A DNA stretch of 64,000 bases from Mesorhizobium waimense (GTDB taxonomy: Bacteria > Pseudomonadota > Alphaproteobacteria > Rhizobiales > Rhizobiaceae). Every line of letters starts with the position of its first letter. The first letter of the stretch is position 1. Location of the stretch: contig NZ_QZWZ01000005.1 of NCBI RefSeq assembly GCF_003601975.1, forward strand, positions 208,826 through 272,825, written 5' to 3'. Below, in pieces: positions 44,847-54,313 of this stretch. The notes beneath the pieces are model-generated. The model was not told the DNA's origin. It saw nothing but the letters and a program-made list of their open reading frames with translations, and searched no databases. A program made the position numbers and the translations under genes.

Positions 44847-45471
44847 GCCGACTACCGGGGCGGCAATTCGACAGCCTGGCTAAAGACAACAGCCTTTAGC
44901 ATCGATGAATACGAATTGCTCCGCGTCGAGCGCTAGGCCGGCAAGCCTGCCTTTGCCCTGATGGCTGAGCGCTGCACAGACCGCTATGTCGGCTCTGCAT
45001 TCATCACCTTAAACCGAGAGATGCGCGAACGGCTCTAGAACCGCGTCCAGGAGCACGCGGGCGCAGCGCCAAAGGCCATGAAGCGGCAAGCCACGCAAGG
45101 GGTCAAGCCGGGCTGATCGGGCGGGTGAAGCACTTGCGCGACGAGGAAGACCTACATCATGCTTCGCTGCAGGATTTACGGGAGGAAGGCTGATTGCCGC
45201 GGCGCCCTAGGCCTTGGCCGATGCGAATGCCTGGTGGCTAGCCCCGCATCGGCCGCCTGCGGCTGAAACTCGGTGAGTTCCCTCCGTCGAGATTCATTTA
45301 TCTCCGCATGAGGGATCGCGCAATTAAGCCAAAATGAATAGGGCGCCCTCCCACTTCTTGTATCGACGGACGTAAAGGCTGAAGAATTTGCAGTTCCCTG
45401 CCACACACTGGGCCTGTACGATCATCGCGCCATTCGCCAGCCGCACCGAGTTGAACGACGGAGATTTCCAT
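44847..45471. other. Gene-poor stretch with probable coding remnants
   Basis: About 625 bases with no intact frame. Pieces such as 'ALMAERCTDRYVGSAFITLN' and 'KHLRDEEDLHHASLQDLREE', broken by stops, look like decayed coding sequence of unknown family. I cannot assign them. Confidence 0.4.
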
Positions 45472-45660
45472 ATGGAAGCAGCCGAATTGCGGGCGATTTG
45501 CGACACCCTCATACGGATTCTGAAGCCGGACATGACCCCCAAGCAATTGATCAAAGTGGCACGCAGGGTGCATCCATACGCTTCGAAGAAGAAAGTCGCT
45601 CGGGCCGCGTTCTTCTTGATCATTTCCCATGCGGATCGAGAGGGCAAATGGAGGAAATAG
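45472..45660 (+). CDS. Small hypothetical protein (62 aa)
   Basis: The frame from the ATG after CGGAG reads 'MEAAELRAICDTLIRILKPD' then 'MTPKQLIKVARRVHPYASKK' and 'KVARAAFFLIISHADREGKW', a basic helical protein. I recognise it only as a type of small uncharacterised protein seen in rhizobia. The next gene, with a strong ribosome-binding site, begins 9 bases later, so the pair form a small operon. Confidence 0.55.
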   Translation: MEAAELRAICDTLIRILKPDMTPKQLIKVARRVHPYASKKKVARAAFFLIISHADREGKWRK

Positions 45661-45669
45661 GAGGGTGGC

Positions 45670-45888
45670 ATGCGAGAATTACCATCCAACGTAGATGCAG
45701 ATGCCGTGATTGAAGTCGGCCGTTACCTGGATGATCACGCGAAAAACACAGCAGTGTCGATTTCAGAAGCGCTTCGTGTACTCAGACGTCGCGTCAACGG
45801 TTCGCCGATCAGCGAAAGTGGGCTGGAGGAGCTGATTTTAGAAAGCGCCGCGACCAGACATCTAGCCATCTTGTTGGACAATCATTAG
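45670..45888 (+). CDS. Small hypothetical protein (72 aa)
   Basis: A 72-residue acidic helical protein ('VIEVGRYLDDHAKNTAVSIS', 'EALRVLRRRVNGSPISESGL') preceded by AGGAGGG at the proper distance, which supports real translation. No known domain is evident. It pairs with the 62-residue gene upstream. Confidence 0.55.
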   Translation: MRELPSNVDADAVIEVGRYLDDHAKNTAVSISEALRVLRRRVNGSPISESGLEELILESAATRHLAILLDNH

Positions 45889-46127
45889 CGACTGTCCAAT
45901 CGTCAGGTTGAAGCCCGCCGATTTCAAACTATCCTTTTTGAGCGACAGACATCGCCCTATTTTCCAAAATCCGCTGTGACAGATGGCCGACGCCCTGCTC
46001 ATCCATTGGCTGACAGCCACGGCGAAATAGCCGTTCAACATCAAGCGCACTCCTTGCGCACTGCCTCGCGCCTAGCGGCGTCGGGGCTTTTCCACCTGTA
46101 ACAGCAGCCATGCCGACGCGAGGCGGG

Positions 46128-46334
46128 TCACTCAGCTTTCAGTACCTGGTGTCTGATCAACCAGTCACGAATGATCATTCGAACGGCTTCAGGTCGCGAA
46201 ACATCATGCTCGGCAACAAATTGATCGACGCCCGCGAGCATGTCCGGCTGAAGGCGCACCATGATCGGCACACCCTTGCCAGTTGGGGCCGGTCCGCGAC
46301 GTTTCTTTGATGCCACGGTTTCTTGCTTTGGCAT
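46128..46334 (-). CDS. Ribbon-helix-helix (CopG/Arc-type) DNA-binding protein
   Basis: The 68-residue protein has a basic N-terminus, then 'VPIMVRLQPDMLAGVDQFVA' and 'EHDVSRPEAVRMIIRDWLI', the strand-helix-helix layout of MetJ/Arc-type repressors. No toxin partner is adjacent. The target is unknown. Confidence 0.75.
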   Translation of the reverse strand: MPKQETVASKKRRGPAPTGKGVPIMVRLQPDMLAGVDQFVAEHDVSRPEAVRMIIRDWLIRHQVLKAE

Positions 46335-46388
46335 AAAACTCTGATATCAGAATTCTCGTTCTTACGGAAGCGCTGTGGTGGCCTGGCT

Positions 46389-46568
46389 TTAGTTCTTGAG
46401 AGGCGAGTCAAGCCCGAGCCGCGCTCGTTCGCCTTGGGCGAAGGCTTTGGCATCTGCCTGGGAACCGAAGCCCTTGATGCTTACCGCGCCGTTCTCGATG
46501 ACCCGCACATAATGCCTATTTCCAAGTTCCTCGATCTCGACCGAAGTCTTCCACGGTTGCTTCTGCAA
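46389..46568 (-). CDS. Small hypothetical protein (59 aa)
   Basis: A short frame reads 'QPWKTSVEIEELGNRHYVRV' then 'IENGAVSIKGFGSQADAKAF' and 'AQGERARLGLDSPL'. The 'N-R-H-Y-V-R-V' with following 'A-F-A-x-G-x-x-x-R-L-G' recurs in small rhizobial proteins as I recall them. The start is uncertain: TTG at 46568 is used here, and no clear Shine-Dalgarno precedes it. Confidence 0.5.
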   Translation of the reverse strand: MQKQPWKTSVEIEELGNRHYVRVIENGAVSIKGFGSQADAKAFAQGERARLGLDSPLKN

Positions 46569-46643
46569 AGCAGTTAATGATTGACCAAGCAGGAATGTCG
46601 AGCGTTATCAGCGTCGTCGACCGCCGCTGAGGGGCGCAACGTC

Positions 46644-47039
46644 CTATTTGTAGCGCCCGTGGCGCTGCAGCACCTCGATCTGGTAACCGTCGGGGTCGGC
46701 CACGAAAAAGAACCGCGCAAGCAGTGCGCCTTCGCGGTTGAACTCGACAATTTTTCGTGGATTGAAACCTGCGGCCACCAAGCGCTCATGTTCTGCCTCG
46801 AGATCGTCGACGCAAAGGGCCAAGTGGCCATAGCCGTCGCCAAGCGCGTAGGGCCCTGCCCTGCCCTTGTTGATCGTCAGTTCAAGCTCGAAATCAGCTT
46901 CCGCATTGCGCAGATAGACCAGTGTGAACGTGTCGAAATCCAACCGGTCCGCAACATCGAGTCCGAACGCGCTTCTATAAAAACTGACCGACAGATTCTC
47001 ATTCACCACCCGGATCATCGAATGAATTGCTTTCGCCAA
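46644..47039 (-). CDS. VOC-family protein, lactoylglutathione lyase (glyoxalase I)-like
   Basis: About 131 residues from a TTG start preceded by GGAAG. The double beta-alpha-beta-beta-beta fold is seen: 'IHSMIRVVNENLSVSFYRSA', 'DFELELTINKGRAGPYALGD', 'GYGHLALCVDDLEAEHERLV' and 'FFFVADPDGYQIEVLQRH'. Candidate metal ligands are H (in 'IHSMIRV'), E ('LELT'), H ('GHLAL') and E ('QIEVLQ'), the glyoxalase I set. It may convert the hemithioacetal of methylglyoxal. It has no operon partner. Confidence 0.85.
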   Translation of the reverse strand: MAKAIHSMIRVVNENLSVSFYRSAFGLDVADRLDFDTFTLVYLRNAEADFELELTINKGRAGPYALGDGYGHLALCVDDLEAEHERLVAAGFNPRKIVEFNREGALLARFFFVADPDGYQIEVLQRHGRYK

Positions 47040-47277
47040 TGGAGCTTCCAGTCTACCGCGTGGCCTCGGATACCGCCCACGATGGCCCATTGGTCCCAAA
47101 AGGGGTGGCAGCCGGTTACCACGTCAAGAAATTGCGTAAGGCTGGTTCACGCACTAAGGTCCCAATCGTAGTCACTGCAAATTGAGCGGAAAATGCGCTT
47201 CGGATTGATATCATCCCGGCGAATGGCCCAGAAACCGCGCCTTCGCCCAAAGCAAACATCAAACGGGAGGTCTTCGC

Positions 47278-47583
47278 ATGTGTAAGGTCTTTGCCGGGCA
47301 GGATCCGGAAGGGTATCGGCTAATCAATCGCTCAGTTCGAATAGGTGGCCATTCGACGAGCATCCAGCTCGAGGCCACTTTTTGGACGCTGTTGGACGAG
47401 ATCGCGCAGGGACAGGGGATGACGGCGCCTAAATTCCTCTCGACGCTTTACGACGAAGCGCTGGAGATCAACGGCAATATCCCGAACTTTGCCTCCATGC
47501 TGCGCACCACGTGCGCGCTTTACCTGCGCGACAGGCAACCACTCGACAGCGACCCCTCGGAATTGACGAACAAGGCAGCCTGA
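47278..47583 (+). CDS. Ribbon-helix-helix domain protein (RHH_4 type)
   Basis: A 101-residue protein with 'NRSVRIGGHSTSIQLEATFW' and 'TLLDEIAQGQGMTAPKFLST', the pattern of alphaproteobacterial RHH_4 proteins. It starts after GGGAGG. A C-terminal 'CALYLRDRQPLDSDPSEL' tail is unremarkable. DNA-binding or regulatory role is likely; targets unknown. Confidence 0.75.
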   Translation: MCKVFAGQDPEGYRLINRSVRIGGHSTSIQLEATFWTLLDEIAQGQGMTAPKFLSTLYDEALEINGNIPNFASMLRTTCALYLRDRQPLDSDPSELTNKAA

Positions 47584-47762
47584 CACGCGGCTCAAAACGT
47601 ACGAATACCGGAAATCCTGTGTAGCAGCCGCCTGCTACCAGCGAGCAAATTTTGGCGCTATCTTATATGAATGGCGAACCTCACGGAGACAGTGTAGGGT
47701 TCACCATCAACAAGAAAAATGAGCCGTAGCAACGGCGACGCGGATCGAATCTGGGAGGATTC

Positions 47763-48236
47763 ATGGTCGAGATTATCTCCAAGCGGGATGGCCCGCGGCG
47801 CGAGGACGTACAAGTCAAAAGACTGATCGAGCAGAACCGCTCGACCATCGTTCGCCTTGCCGACCAGATCAGCGGCGGCGGCTATTCGGCGTCCAGGAAG
47901 CCGCGCCAGCAACCAAAGGCCGAAGGTCTGATCATCCATGTTGGCGGCAGTGCCGCCCCTGTCGCCGAAGCCAAACCGTCCATCCATGTCACCATGAACG
48001 GCCGCGTGATCTCGAAGGATCAGAACACAGGTCGTCAACTTCATCACATCGGCGATATCCGCAACCGGGGCGGGGACCAGGTCTTCGTGCTGGCGACGAA
48101 GCAGAATGGCTTCTTCTCGCCGGTCGACGAAACTGTCGCCGCGGCGCTTGCCGACCTGGACGGATCCTGCCTCGCCGCCACCTATACCGAAGAACAGCTT
48201 GCTGCCGACATCGGCGCGAAACTCGGCATCGACTGA
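47763..48236 (+). CDS. Conserved hypothetical protein (157 aa)
   Basis: A well-translated frame after GGGAGGATTC: 'MVEIISKRDGPRREDVQVKR' leads to a basic helix ('LIEQNRSTIVRLADQISGGG') and a C-terminal portion 'VFVLATKQNGFFSPVDETVA' then 'EEQLAADIGAKLGID'. No signal peptide or known domain is recognised. It lies 77 bases before the sigma-54 activator, on the same strand, but a link to it is not evident. Confidence 0.6.
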   Translation: MVEIISKRDGPRREDVQVKRLIEQNRSTIVRLADQISGGGYSASRKPRQQPKAEGLIIHVGGSAAPVAEAKPSIHVTMNGRVISKDQNTGRQLHHIGDIRNRGGDQVFVLATKQNGFFSPVDETVAAALADLDGSCLAATYTEEQLAADIGAKLGID

Positions 48237-48313
48237 CCGCAGTCCAATCCGCGGCAGCTTGCGACCGCGGCAGCATACAGAAATGGCATGCCTCAAGGGT
48301 CTGTGATGACTGA

Positions 48314-50401
48314 ATGAAACGCGAGATGAGCCCCAATCAGATGAAGATCGATGCTCTTCCGGGACGTGCATCGCTGGACACTGGGCAAATGGTTCTGGGC
48401 AACATCGACTATGACGAGCGTGCCACCATGCGCGCCTGGGAAAGTTTTCTGGCTGACGAGCCCAAATGTGCCCGCGATCCTGTCCACCCAAGCCATGTGC
48501 GCTCCCTCATTCACGAATCCTGGTATCGCAGCGCCACCGGCGGCATCAGCGCTCAACGGATTGAGGCGCCGCTGAGCAGTGATCGCGACGAGATCGAATA
48601 TCTGACCCGGGCCAATGCAGAACTGGTTTCGGCGGCGCGGCGGTCGTTCGCCTCCCTTGGCCAGCTGCTGGACGGGACAGGCGCGATGCTGGTCCTTGCC
48701 GACAGCGACGGCGTGCTGATCGACACCATCGGCGACAAGAAGACGCTGCATGCCGGCATGGATATCCACCTCGACATCGGCGGCAAATGGAACGAGGATG
48801 CCGTCGGGACCAATGGCATCGGCACGGCGCTGTGGACCGGTGTGCCCACTTTCGTCCATGCGGCCGAGCATTTCTGCGCCGGCATCAAATCCTGGACCTG
48901 CGCCGGCGCGCCGATCCGCGATCCGCTGGACGGCAAGATCATCGGTGTGGTGGACCTGTCAGGCTATTCGCCGATCTTCCGGCCTCACAACACCGCACTC
49001 GTCGCCGCCACAGCCCGGCAGATCGAAAAGGCATTGGCCGAACAGCAGCAGGAACAACGCACGCGCCTGCTCGAAGCCTTTATCTCGTCAGCTCCCAGCT
49101 ACCGCCGAAAAGACGGGCTGGTGATCGTCGACCATCGCGGCCGCGCTATCTTCTGCAACAACGTGCCTGACGGCGAGACCACCGAGATGATGGACGGTCC
49201 GATGGAGCCAGGCCGTGGCCGCTGGCTAATGAACCTTCCGTCGTCCGGCTCCGACGCCGACCTTGCCAGCGCGTTGCCGGCCCATCTGCGATCCTGCCAC
49301 ATCACGCCGCTCAAGCTCGACGGCGACCTGCGAGGCGCGGCGCTGGTATTCCCCTCAGTGCCGGTAGCCTCAAGCGTGGCGGTGGTCCACCGGGAAGTGA
49401 ACAAGCATCTTCAGGATGCTGTCGCCATGATCGTCGGCGAAAGCGAAGCGCTGCAGGCCGCCATCGACGTCGCCTGCCGCGTCGCCCGGTCGAGCAGCGT
49501 AACATCGCTGTTGGTCGAAGGTGAAACAGGGGTCGGGAAAGAGCTGTTTGCGCGGCTTGTCCATGCCGGCAGCCGGCGCACGGCGAACGATCCGTTCATC
49601 GCGATCAATTGTGGGGCGATCACCAAGGACTTGTTCGGCAGCGAATTGTTCGGCCATGTCGCCGGCGCCTTTACCGGTGCCTCGCGTGAAGGCAAACCGG
49701 GCGTTTTCGAGCTCGCCAATGGCGGCGTCCTCAGTCTCGACGAGATCGGCGAATTGCCTCTCGAGGTCCAGCCGTTTCTGCTGCGTGTCTTGGAAGAGCG
49801 CGTGGTCAACCGCATTGGCGACAGCCGGGGTCGCCCGGTGGAGGTGCGCCTGGTCGCCTCGACCAACCGCGATCTCAAGCAGGAAATTGCCGCAGGCCGC
49901 TTCCGCCGCGATCTCTACTATCGAATTGGCGCGGTCTCGATCACTGTCCCACCGCTGCGAGAGCGCGGTGAGGATGTGCTGCTGCTGATCGAACATTTCA
50001 ACCGGCAGATCGCCACCGCAGCGGGCGAGGACCCGCTGGAATTCTCGCACGAAGCGCTCGATGCCCTGCTCGCCTATCGCTGGCCGGGCAATGTACGCGA
50101 ACTGAAAAATCTCATCGGGCGGTTGCATGTTCTGGCGCGGAGCCACGATATCGGACTTCACGATCTGCCCGGGGAAATCACGGCGCCCAGCTCTGAACCG
50201 CGCGCCACGTCGGATGAAGGAACAATCCTCTCACCCGAGTTGCCTGGAGGTACACTCGTCGAGGCGGAACGCCAGGCGATGAAGAACGCCTTGGCAGCCG
50301 AAGGCGGCAATCTCAGTCGGGTCGCGCGGCGGCTCGGCATCTCCCGGCCGACGCTCTATCGCAAGCTCGACCAATACGGTATCCGCCGCAGCTTCGTCTG
50401 A
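48314..50401 (+). CDS. mimR: Sigma-54-dependent activator, AcoR/MimR type, of the monooxygenase operon
   Basis: The 695-residue protein has an N-terminal GAF-type sensor region (about 70-230), a central AAA+ sigma-54 interaction domain and a C-terminal Fis-type helix-turn-helix. Seen are Walker A 'GETGVGKELFARLVHAG' near residue 401, the GAFTGA loop 'GAFTGAS' near 451, Walker B 'GGVLSLDEIGELP', and 'LSRVARRLGISRPTLYRKL' near the end. Such regulators hydrolyse ATP to open -24/-12 promoters, here probably in response to the monooxygenase substrate or product. The gene faces the 3' end of the mim operon, and a consensus promoter lies upstream of mimA. Confidence 0.9.
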   Translation: MKREMSPNQMKIDALPGRASLDTGQMVLGNIDYDERATMRAWESFLADEPKCARDPVHPSHVRSLIHESWYRSATGGISAQRIEAPLSSDRDEIEYLTRANAELVSAARRSFASLGQLLDGTGAMLVLADSDGVLIDTIGDKKTLHAGMDIHLDIGGKWNEDAVGTNGIGTALWTGVPTFVHAAEHFCAGIKSWTCAGAPIRDPLDGKIIGVVDLSGYSPIFRPHNTALVAATARQIEKALAEQQQEQRTRLLEAFISSAPSYRRKDGLVIVDHRGRAIFCNNVPDGETTEMMDGPMEPGRGRWLMNLPSSGSDADLASALPAHLRSCHITPLKLDGDLRGAALVFPSVPVASSVAVVHREVNKHLQDAVAMIVGESEALQAAIDVACRVARSSSVTSLLVEGETGVGKELFARLVHAGSRRTANDPFIAINCGAITKDLFGSELFGHVAGAFTGASREGKPGVFELANGGVLSLDEIGELPLEVQPFLLRVLEERVVNRIGDSRGRPVEVRLVASTNRDLKQEIAAGRFRRDLYYRIGAVSITVPPLRERGEDVLLLIEHFNRQIATAAGEDPLEFSHEALDALLAYRWPGNVRELKNLIGRLHVLARSHDIGLHDLPGEITAPSSEPRATSDEGTILSPELPGGTLVEAERQAMKNALAAEGGNLSRVARRLGISRPTLYRKLDQYGIRRSFV

Positions 50402-50720
50402 TACAGGCGGCAAAAACCATGGCATTTGCGCCATGGGTTGGGGGAAATCCGGCTGGCAAATCTGGCTGGCGGCCGGCCGCCGGTCAGGAAGTCTTTGGTT
50501 CGGCTTCGCCCGCGCCGATGACACCAGTGCGCAACGTCAAGCGGGCAGCGGCCGCTCCGGGGCAGCCGACCTCGGAGCTGTCGCGCAGCCGAAGAAGACC
50601 AACACCGAGGTTCCGATGAATTCACAGATATATTAGTTCATACCTCTCCGCTCCCTCTGGACGATGGTGGGGACCGGACGCCGCACCCGTCTGCGCTGCG
50701 CGAAGTCCGGTCCAAATATT
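50402..50720. other. Convergent intergenic region between mimR and the alcohol dehydrogenase
   Basis: The 319 bases hold the terminator at 50411-50436 and an inverted repeat GGACCGGAC (50671) / GTCCGGTCC (50705) close to the dehydrogenase stop. No supported gene. Confidence 0.6.
50411..50436 (-). terminator. Intrinsic terminator for the mim operon
   Basis: Read on the minus strand, CCATGGC-GCAAAT-GCCATGG is a perfect 7-base stem followed by TTTTTG, an intrinsic terminator. It stands about 285 bases past the dehydrogenase stop and just before the end of mimR. Confidence 0.7.
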
Positions 50721-51764
50721 TCAGGGCACGATGACGCCGCGGCCGGTGAACCGCCGGTTCTTGAAATCGTCGAGCGCGGTGTTGATGCTGGCGAGGTTGT
50801 ATTCCGTGTAGTGCATCTTCACCTTGCCGTCGGCGTTGAGCTCCATCAGTTCGACAAGCTCGGTGAAATTGCCGACCAGGCTGCCGCCGATGTTGATCTC
50901 CTCGATGACCAGATGCGCGGTCGGCACGTTGACGGTGCCGCCATAGCCGACGACGAACAGTTGCCCGCCCTTGCGCACCATCTTCCAGCAGATATTCTCG
51001 ACGCCGAGTTCGCCAACGAAATCGATGACCACATGCGCGCCGCCGCCAGTGATCTGGCTGACCTCCTCGACGACGTTCGGCCCGCCATCGAGGACGAAGT
51101 CGGCGCCAAGATCCTTGGCCAGCACGCGCGCCGCTGGCTCGCGATCGACGGCGATGATGCGGCAGCCCGAAATGGCGTGCAGCGATTGCAGCGCGATATG
51201 GCCGAGGCCACCAATGCCTAGCAGTACGCAGTAGCTCCCCGGCCGCAAGAGCTTCGCCGCCCGCTTGGCGGCGCGGTAGGCGGTGATCCCGGCATCGGCC
51301 AGCGGCGCCACCTCGATCGGCGTGACGTTGGCATTCAGCTTGATCAGCGAGCGCTCGCTGGTGATGAAATATTCGGCGAAGCCGCCATTCATGCCAAGGC
51401 CAGGGAACTGGCCATTGTCGCAATACATGTCCTCGCCATGCCGGCAGTTGAGGCAGATGCCGCACGAGCGAAACGGGTGACAGATCACGGCGTCGCCGCG
51501 CTTGACCGACCTGACGCCACTGCCGACCTCCTCGACCCAACCCGCATTCTCGTGACCCATGACGTAAGGCAGGAGCGTGCCTTCAGGGTCCATGGTCGGC
51601 TTCCAAACACCCTCGATGATGTGCAGGTCGGTGCGGCAGAGGCCGGCAGCACCTACCCGCACAATCACCTCGTCGGGGGCGGTGATCGTCGGCGCCGCGA
51701 CCTCCTCAATCTTGAGCTGGACGTTCATGTGCGGGTCGTATTCGTAAAGTCTGGCAGCTTTCAT
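50721..51764 (-). CDS. Zinc-dependent alcohol dehydrogenase of the monooxygenase operon
   Basis: This 347-residue medium-chain dehydrogenase has catalytic ligands in 'GLCRTDLHIIEG' and 'MGHENAGWVEEVG', four structural cysteines in 'CGICLNCRHGEDMYC' and the Rossmann motif 'LLGIGGLGHIALQ'. It is the last gene of the mim operon, 38 bases after the chaperonin paralogue. In actinobacterial propane clusters an equivalent NAD+-dependent secondary alcohol dehydrogenase oxidises 2-propanol to acetone; the same role is inferred here. Confidence 0.9.
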   Translation of the reverse strand: MKAARLYEYDPHMNVQLKIEEVAAPTITAPDEVIVRVGAAGLCRTDLHIIEGVWKPTMDPEGTLLPYVMGHENAGWVEEVGSGVRSVKRGDAVICHPFRSCGICLNCRHGEDMYCDNGQFPGLGMNGGFAEYFITSERSLIKLNANVTPIEVAPLADAGITAYRAAKRAAKLLRPGSYCVLLGIGGLGHIALQSLHAISGCRIIAVDREPAARVLAKDLGADFVLDGGPNVVEEVSQITGGGAHVVIDFVGELGVENICWKMVRKGGQLFVVGYGGTVNVPTAHLVIEEINIGGSLVGNFTELVELMELNADGKVKMHYTEYNLASINTALDDFKNRRFTGRGVIVP

Positions 51765-51802
51765 CGTCGTGTCCTTTCAACGTCGGGATTGTTCGGATTG
51801 CT

Positions 51803-53434
51803 TCAGGCGCGGCCGAGTTTTTCGGAGCCGCCGCCGCGAGCCGGTCCCGCCGTCGGGTCCTCGTCTTCGGCGAGATGGCCGATCAGCGTTTCGGTGGTCA
51901 GGATCAGCGTCGCCACTGAAGCTGCGTTGGCGAGTGCTGTGTAGGTGACGCGGACCGGATCGATGATCCCTGCCTCGAACATGTTCTGGTAGCTGCCGGC
52001 GGAGGCGTTGTAGCCATAGCCGCCGTTGATGCGCGTGACTTCCGCCACGACTGCTTCGGGATCGGCGCCGGCATTGGCGGCGATGCGCCAGAGCGGCCGC
52101 GACAGCACCGACCGCACCAGGCGCACGCCTTCAGCGATATCGCCGTCAACGCCGGCCGCCACCTTGTCGAGCAGCGGCGCGATCTGGGCAAGCGCCGAGC
52201 CGCCGCCTGCGACCACGCCCTCTTCGGCTGCGGCGCGCACCGCATTCAGCGAATCCTCGATGAGCTGAATGGTTCGCTTCTGCTCGACCGGTGTGACACC
52301 GCCGGCATAGAGGATCGCGGTGCCGCCGGAGAGCTTGGCCAGGCGTTCGCGCAGCTTGTCCTGATCGATGTTCGGCGGCGAGGCTTCATACTGCCGCTGC
52401 ACCTGGGCGCGGCGCGATGCGATTGCCGCATGGTCGCCGCCGCCGCGAATGATCGACGTGTAGGACGAACTGGTCTTCACCCGGTCAGCCGTTCCGAGAT
52501 CGTCGGCGGTGATGTCCTCCAGCCGGCCGCCGAGGTCGCGCGCGATCACCTTGCCGCCGGTGATGATCGCCAGATCTTCCATCATCGCCTTGCGCCAATG
52601 GCCATATTCCGGCGGGTGGACCACGAGGTATTTTCCCGGCCCCTGCTTGCCGAGCAGCGTCACCACCACTTCCGGCGACATTTCCTCGGACACGATCAGC
52701 AGCGGCCGACCATCCTCGTCGGCAATGCGGCGCGCCGCATCCAACGCCTCGGGCTCCTTGATCTTGAGGTCGGTCATCAGGATGTAAGGCCGTTCGAGAA
52801 CCGCCTCCATCTTCTCCTGATCGGTCACCATGTGGTGCGAGAGATAGCCGCGTTCGAAGGACATGCCCTCGACCACATCAAGTGTGGTCTCGGTGGTCAC
52901 ACTGAAATCGGTGGTGATGACGCCTTCGACCCCTACCCGCTGATGGGCTTCCGCCACCAGTGCGCCAAGCTTGGCATCGGTTGCCGCGATGTTGGCGACC
53001 GAAGCGAGAATGCCGTTGCCCTTTGCCGGCTTGGCCGAAGCCTTGAGTGCCGCCACCACCGCCGCCACGGCAAGGTCGATGCCCTTGCACAGATCGACGG
53101 ATTTCACGCCGCGTTCATTCGCCTCCACACCACCCTGGATGAGCGCGTTGGCGAGCACGATGGCAGTCGTGGTGCCGTCGCCGGCGACCTCGTTGGTTTG
53201 CATCGACACTTCGCGGACGACTTGCGCGCCCATGTTTTCGAAGCGGTCGTGCAGCTCGATCTCGGAGGCGATGCTGACACCGTCGCGGGTCACCATCGGC
53301 GTGCCGATCGGCCGGTCGATCATGGCGTTCATGCCTTTGGGGCCGAGCGTCGGCTCGACGGCAGCGGCCAGCCGAAAGACGCCACGGGCGAGAGCACGGC
53401 GGGCCTCGGAATTGTGAAGCATTATTTTGGGCAT
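51803..53434 (-). CDS. mimG: GroEL paralogue (MimG-like chaperonin)
   Basis: The 543-residue protein has the group I chaperonin elements: 'VEPTLGPKGMNAMID' (GroEL has TLGPKGRNV), 'NEVAGDGTTTAIVLANAL' and 'VAGGGSALAQIAPLLD'. The tail 'AGPARGGGSEKLGRA' lacks the GGM repeats of the housekeeping GroEL, and no groES is adjacent. The ATG is fixed by GGAGGAATC. In mycobacteria a similar chaperonin-like protein is needed for functional expression of the MimABCD monooxygenase; that role is inferred from its place in the operon. Confidence 0.9.
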   Translation of the reverse strand: MPKIMLHNSEARRALARGVFRLAAAVEPTLGPKGMNAMIDRPIGTPMVTRDGVSIASEIELHDRFENMGAQVVREVSMQTNEVAGDGTTTAIVLANALIQGGVEANERGVKSVDLCKGIDLAVAAVVAALKASAKPAKGNGILASVANIAATDAKLGALVAEAHQRVGVEGVITTDFSVTTETTLDVVEGMSFERGYLSHHMVTDQEKMEAVLERPYILMTDLKIKEPEALDAARRIADEDGRPLLIVSEEMSPEVVVTLLGKQGPGKYLVVHPPEYGHWRKAMMEDLAIITGGKVIARDLGGRLEDITADDLGTADRVKTSSSYTSIIRGGGDHAAIASRRAQVQRQYEASPPNIDQDKLRERLAKLSGGTAILYAGGVTPVEQKRTIQLIEDSLNAVRAAAEEGVVAGGGSALAQIAPLLDKVAAGVDGDIAEGVRLVRSVLSRPLWRIAANAGADPEAVVAEVTRINGGYGYNASAGSYQNMFEAGIIDPVRVTYTALANAASVATLILTTETLIGHLAEDEDPTAGPARGGGSEKLGRA

Positions 53435-53510
53435 GATTCCTCCTTCCGCCTTACGGGCGGGTTGTTGGTTAGGGGCCTCGTGCGAGGGAGGCCGTTGTGT
53501 CGGCTCTGCT

Positions 53511-54308
53511 TCAGGCGGTCGGCACGGCTCGTGCCGGCACGCGATCCATGATGAAATCGACCAGCGTCGGTTCGCCGTCGACCACATCCAGTTCCTTGTA
53601 TCTGGTCTGCTTGAGCCCACGGCACAGCGCGCCGTTGAACTCCATATTGACGCGCACACCACGCAGGTCGGCGAGATGGGCACCGAGTGCGGCGGGCGGT
53701 ATGCGTTGCCCTTCCCATGTCACGAAAACAGGATCATCCACCCGGCGGTCGGGAAAGCGTTCAAGCAGAGCCGCCCTGTACCTTGGCATCTGATTTGCCC
53801 CTTCGCCTGGTTCGAGCCGCGCGGCGTCGTATGCCGGCAGCTCCATGGCGAGGATTTCCCGATCGGTCAGACCGTGCTGCCGCAGGCCCCGCAAGACTGC
53901 CTCCTGGCGCCGCTTGAATGCCTTCATCCTGAAGGTTTCGCGCAAAGCGCCGAGATCCTGATCCTCGGCAAGGTCGGCGAATATATCGCTGAATGTCTTG
54001 CCGGCTTCCATGCCGCGATTGACCTCTTCCGCGAACATGTGGTCGTGCAGCTTGACGCGATATGCGGGCGACCATGATAACTGGTCGAGCGCCTTGCGGA
54101 CGCCGTCCAGCATCAGGAACGCGAAGTTGGGCGAGCACCAGTAGGTCGGCAGGCGGAAGTCGATCTCCACGCTGCCGTCGCTCGTCATCGCGGCCCGCTC
54201 GACGAAGCCCATCTCGGTAATCGGCTCGTCGAGTTCCGGGTCGTTGACCTCACCAAGGCGCCGCCAGAGTTCCTTCTCGCGGCTGCCGGAAACGCTGGCG
54301 GTTGCCAT
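53511..54308 (-). CDS. DUF59/MIP18-type iron-sulfur assembly-like protein
   Basis: The 265-residue protein begins 'EKELWRRLGEVNDPELDEPI' then 'TEMGFVERAAMTSDGSVEID', the DUF59 fold of PaaD/SufT-like metal-sulfur assembly factors, and carries 'TYWCSPNFAFLMLDGVRKAL'. The C-terminal half from about residue 150 is not a known domain. It starts 5 bases after the amidohydrolase stop. Equivalents occur in mim/prm propane monooxygenase clusters; a role in iron-site or iron-sulfur maturation of the oxygenase is inference. Confidence 0.85.
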   Translation of the reverse strand: MATASVSGSREKELWRRLGEVNDPELDEPITEMGFVERAAMTSDGSVEIDFRLPTYWCSPNFAFLMLDGVRKALDQLSWSPAYRVKLHDHMFAEEVNRGMEAGKTFSDIFADLAEDQDLGALRETFRMKAFKRRQEAVLRGLRQHGLTDREILAMELPAYDAARLEPGEGANQMPRYRAALLERFPDRRVDDPVFVTWEGQRIPPAALGAHLADLRGVRVNMEFNGALCRGLKQTRYKELDVVDGEPTLVDFIMDRVPARAVPTA

Positions 54309-54313
54309 GGCTC

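Noticed and set aside
50433..50636. A 67-codon frame between mimR and the alcohol dehydrogenase
   Set aside because: No ribosome-binding site, no recognisable motif, and it overlaps the terminator region.
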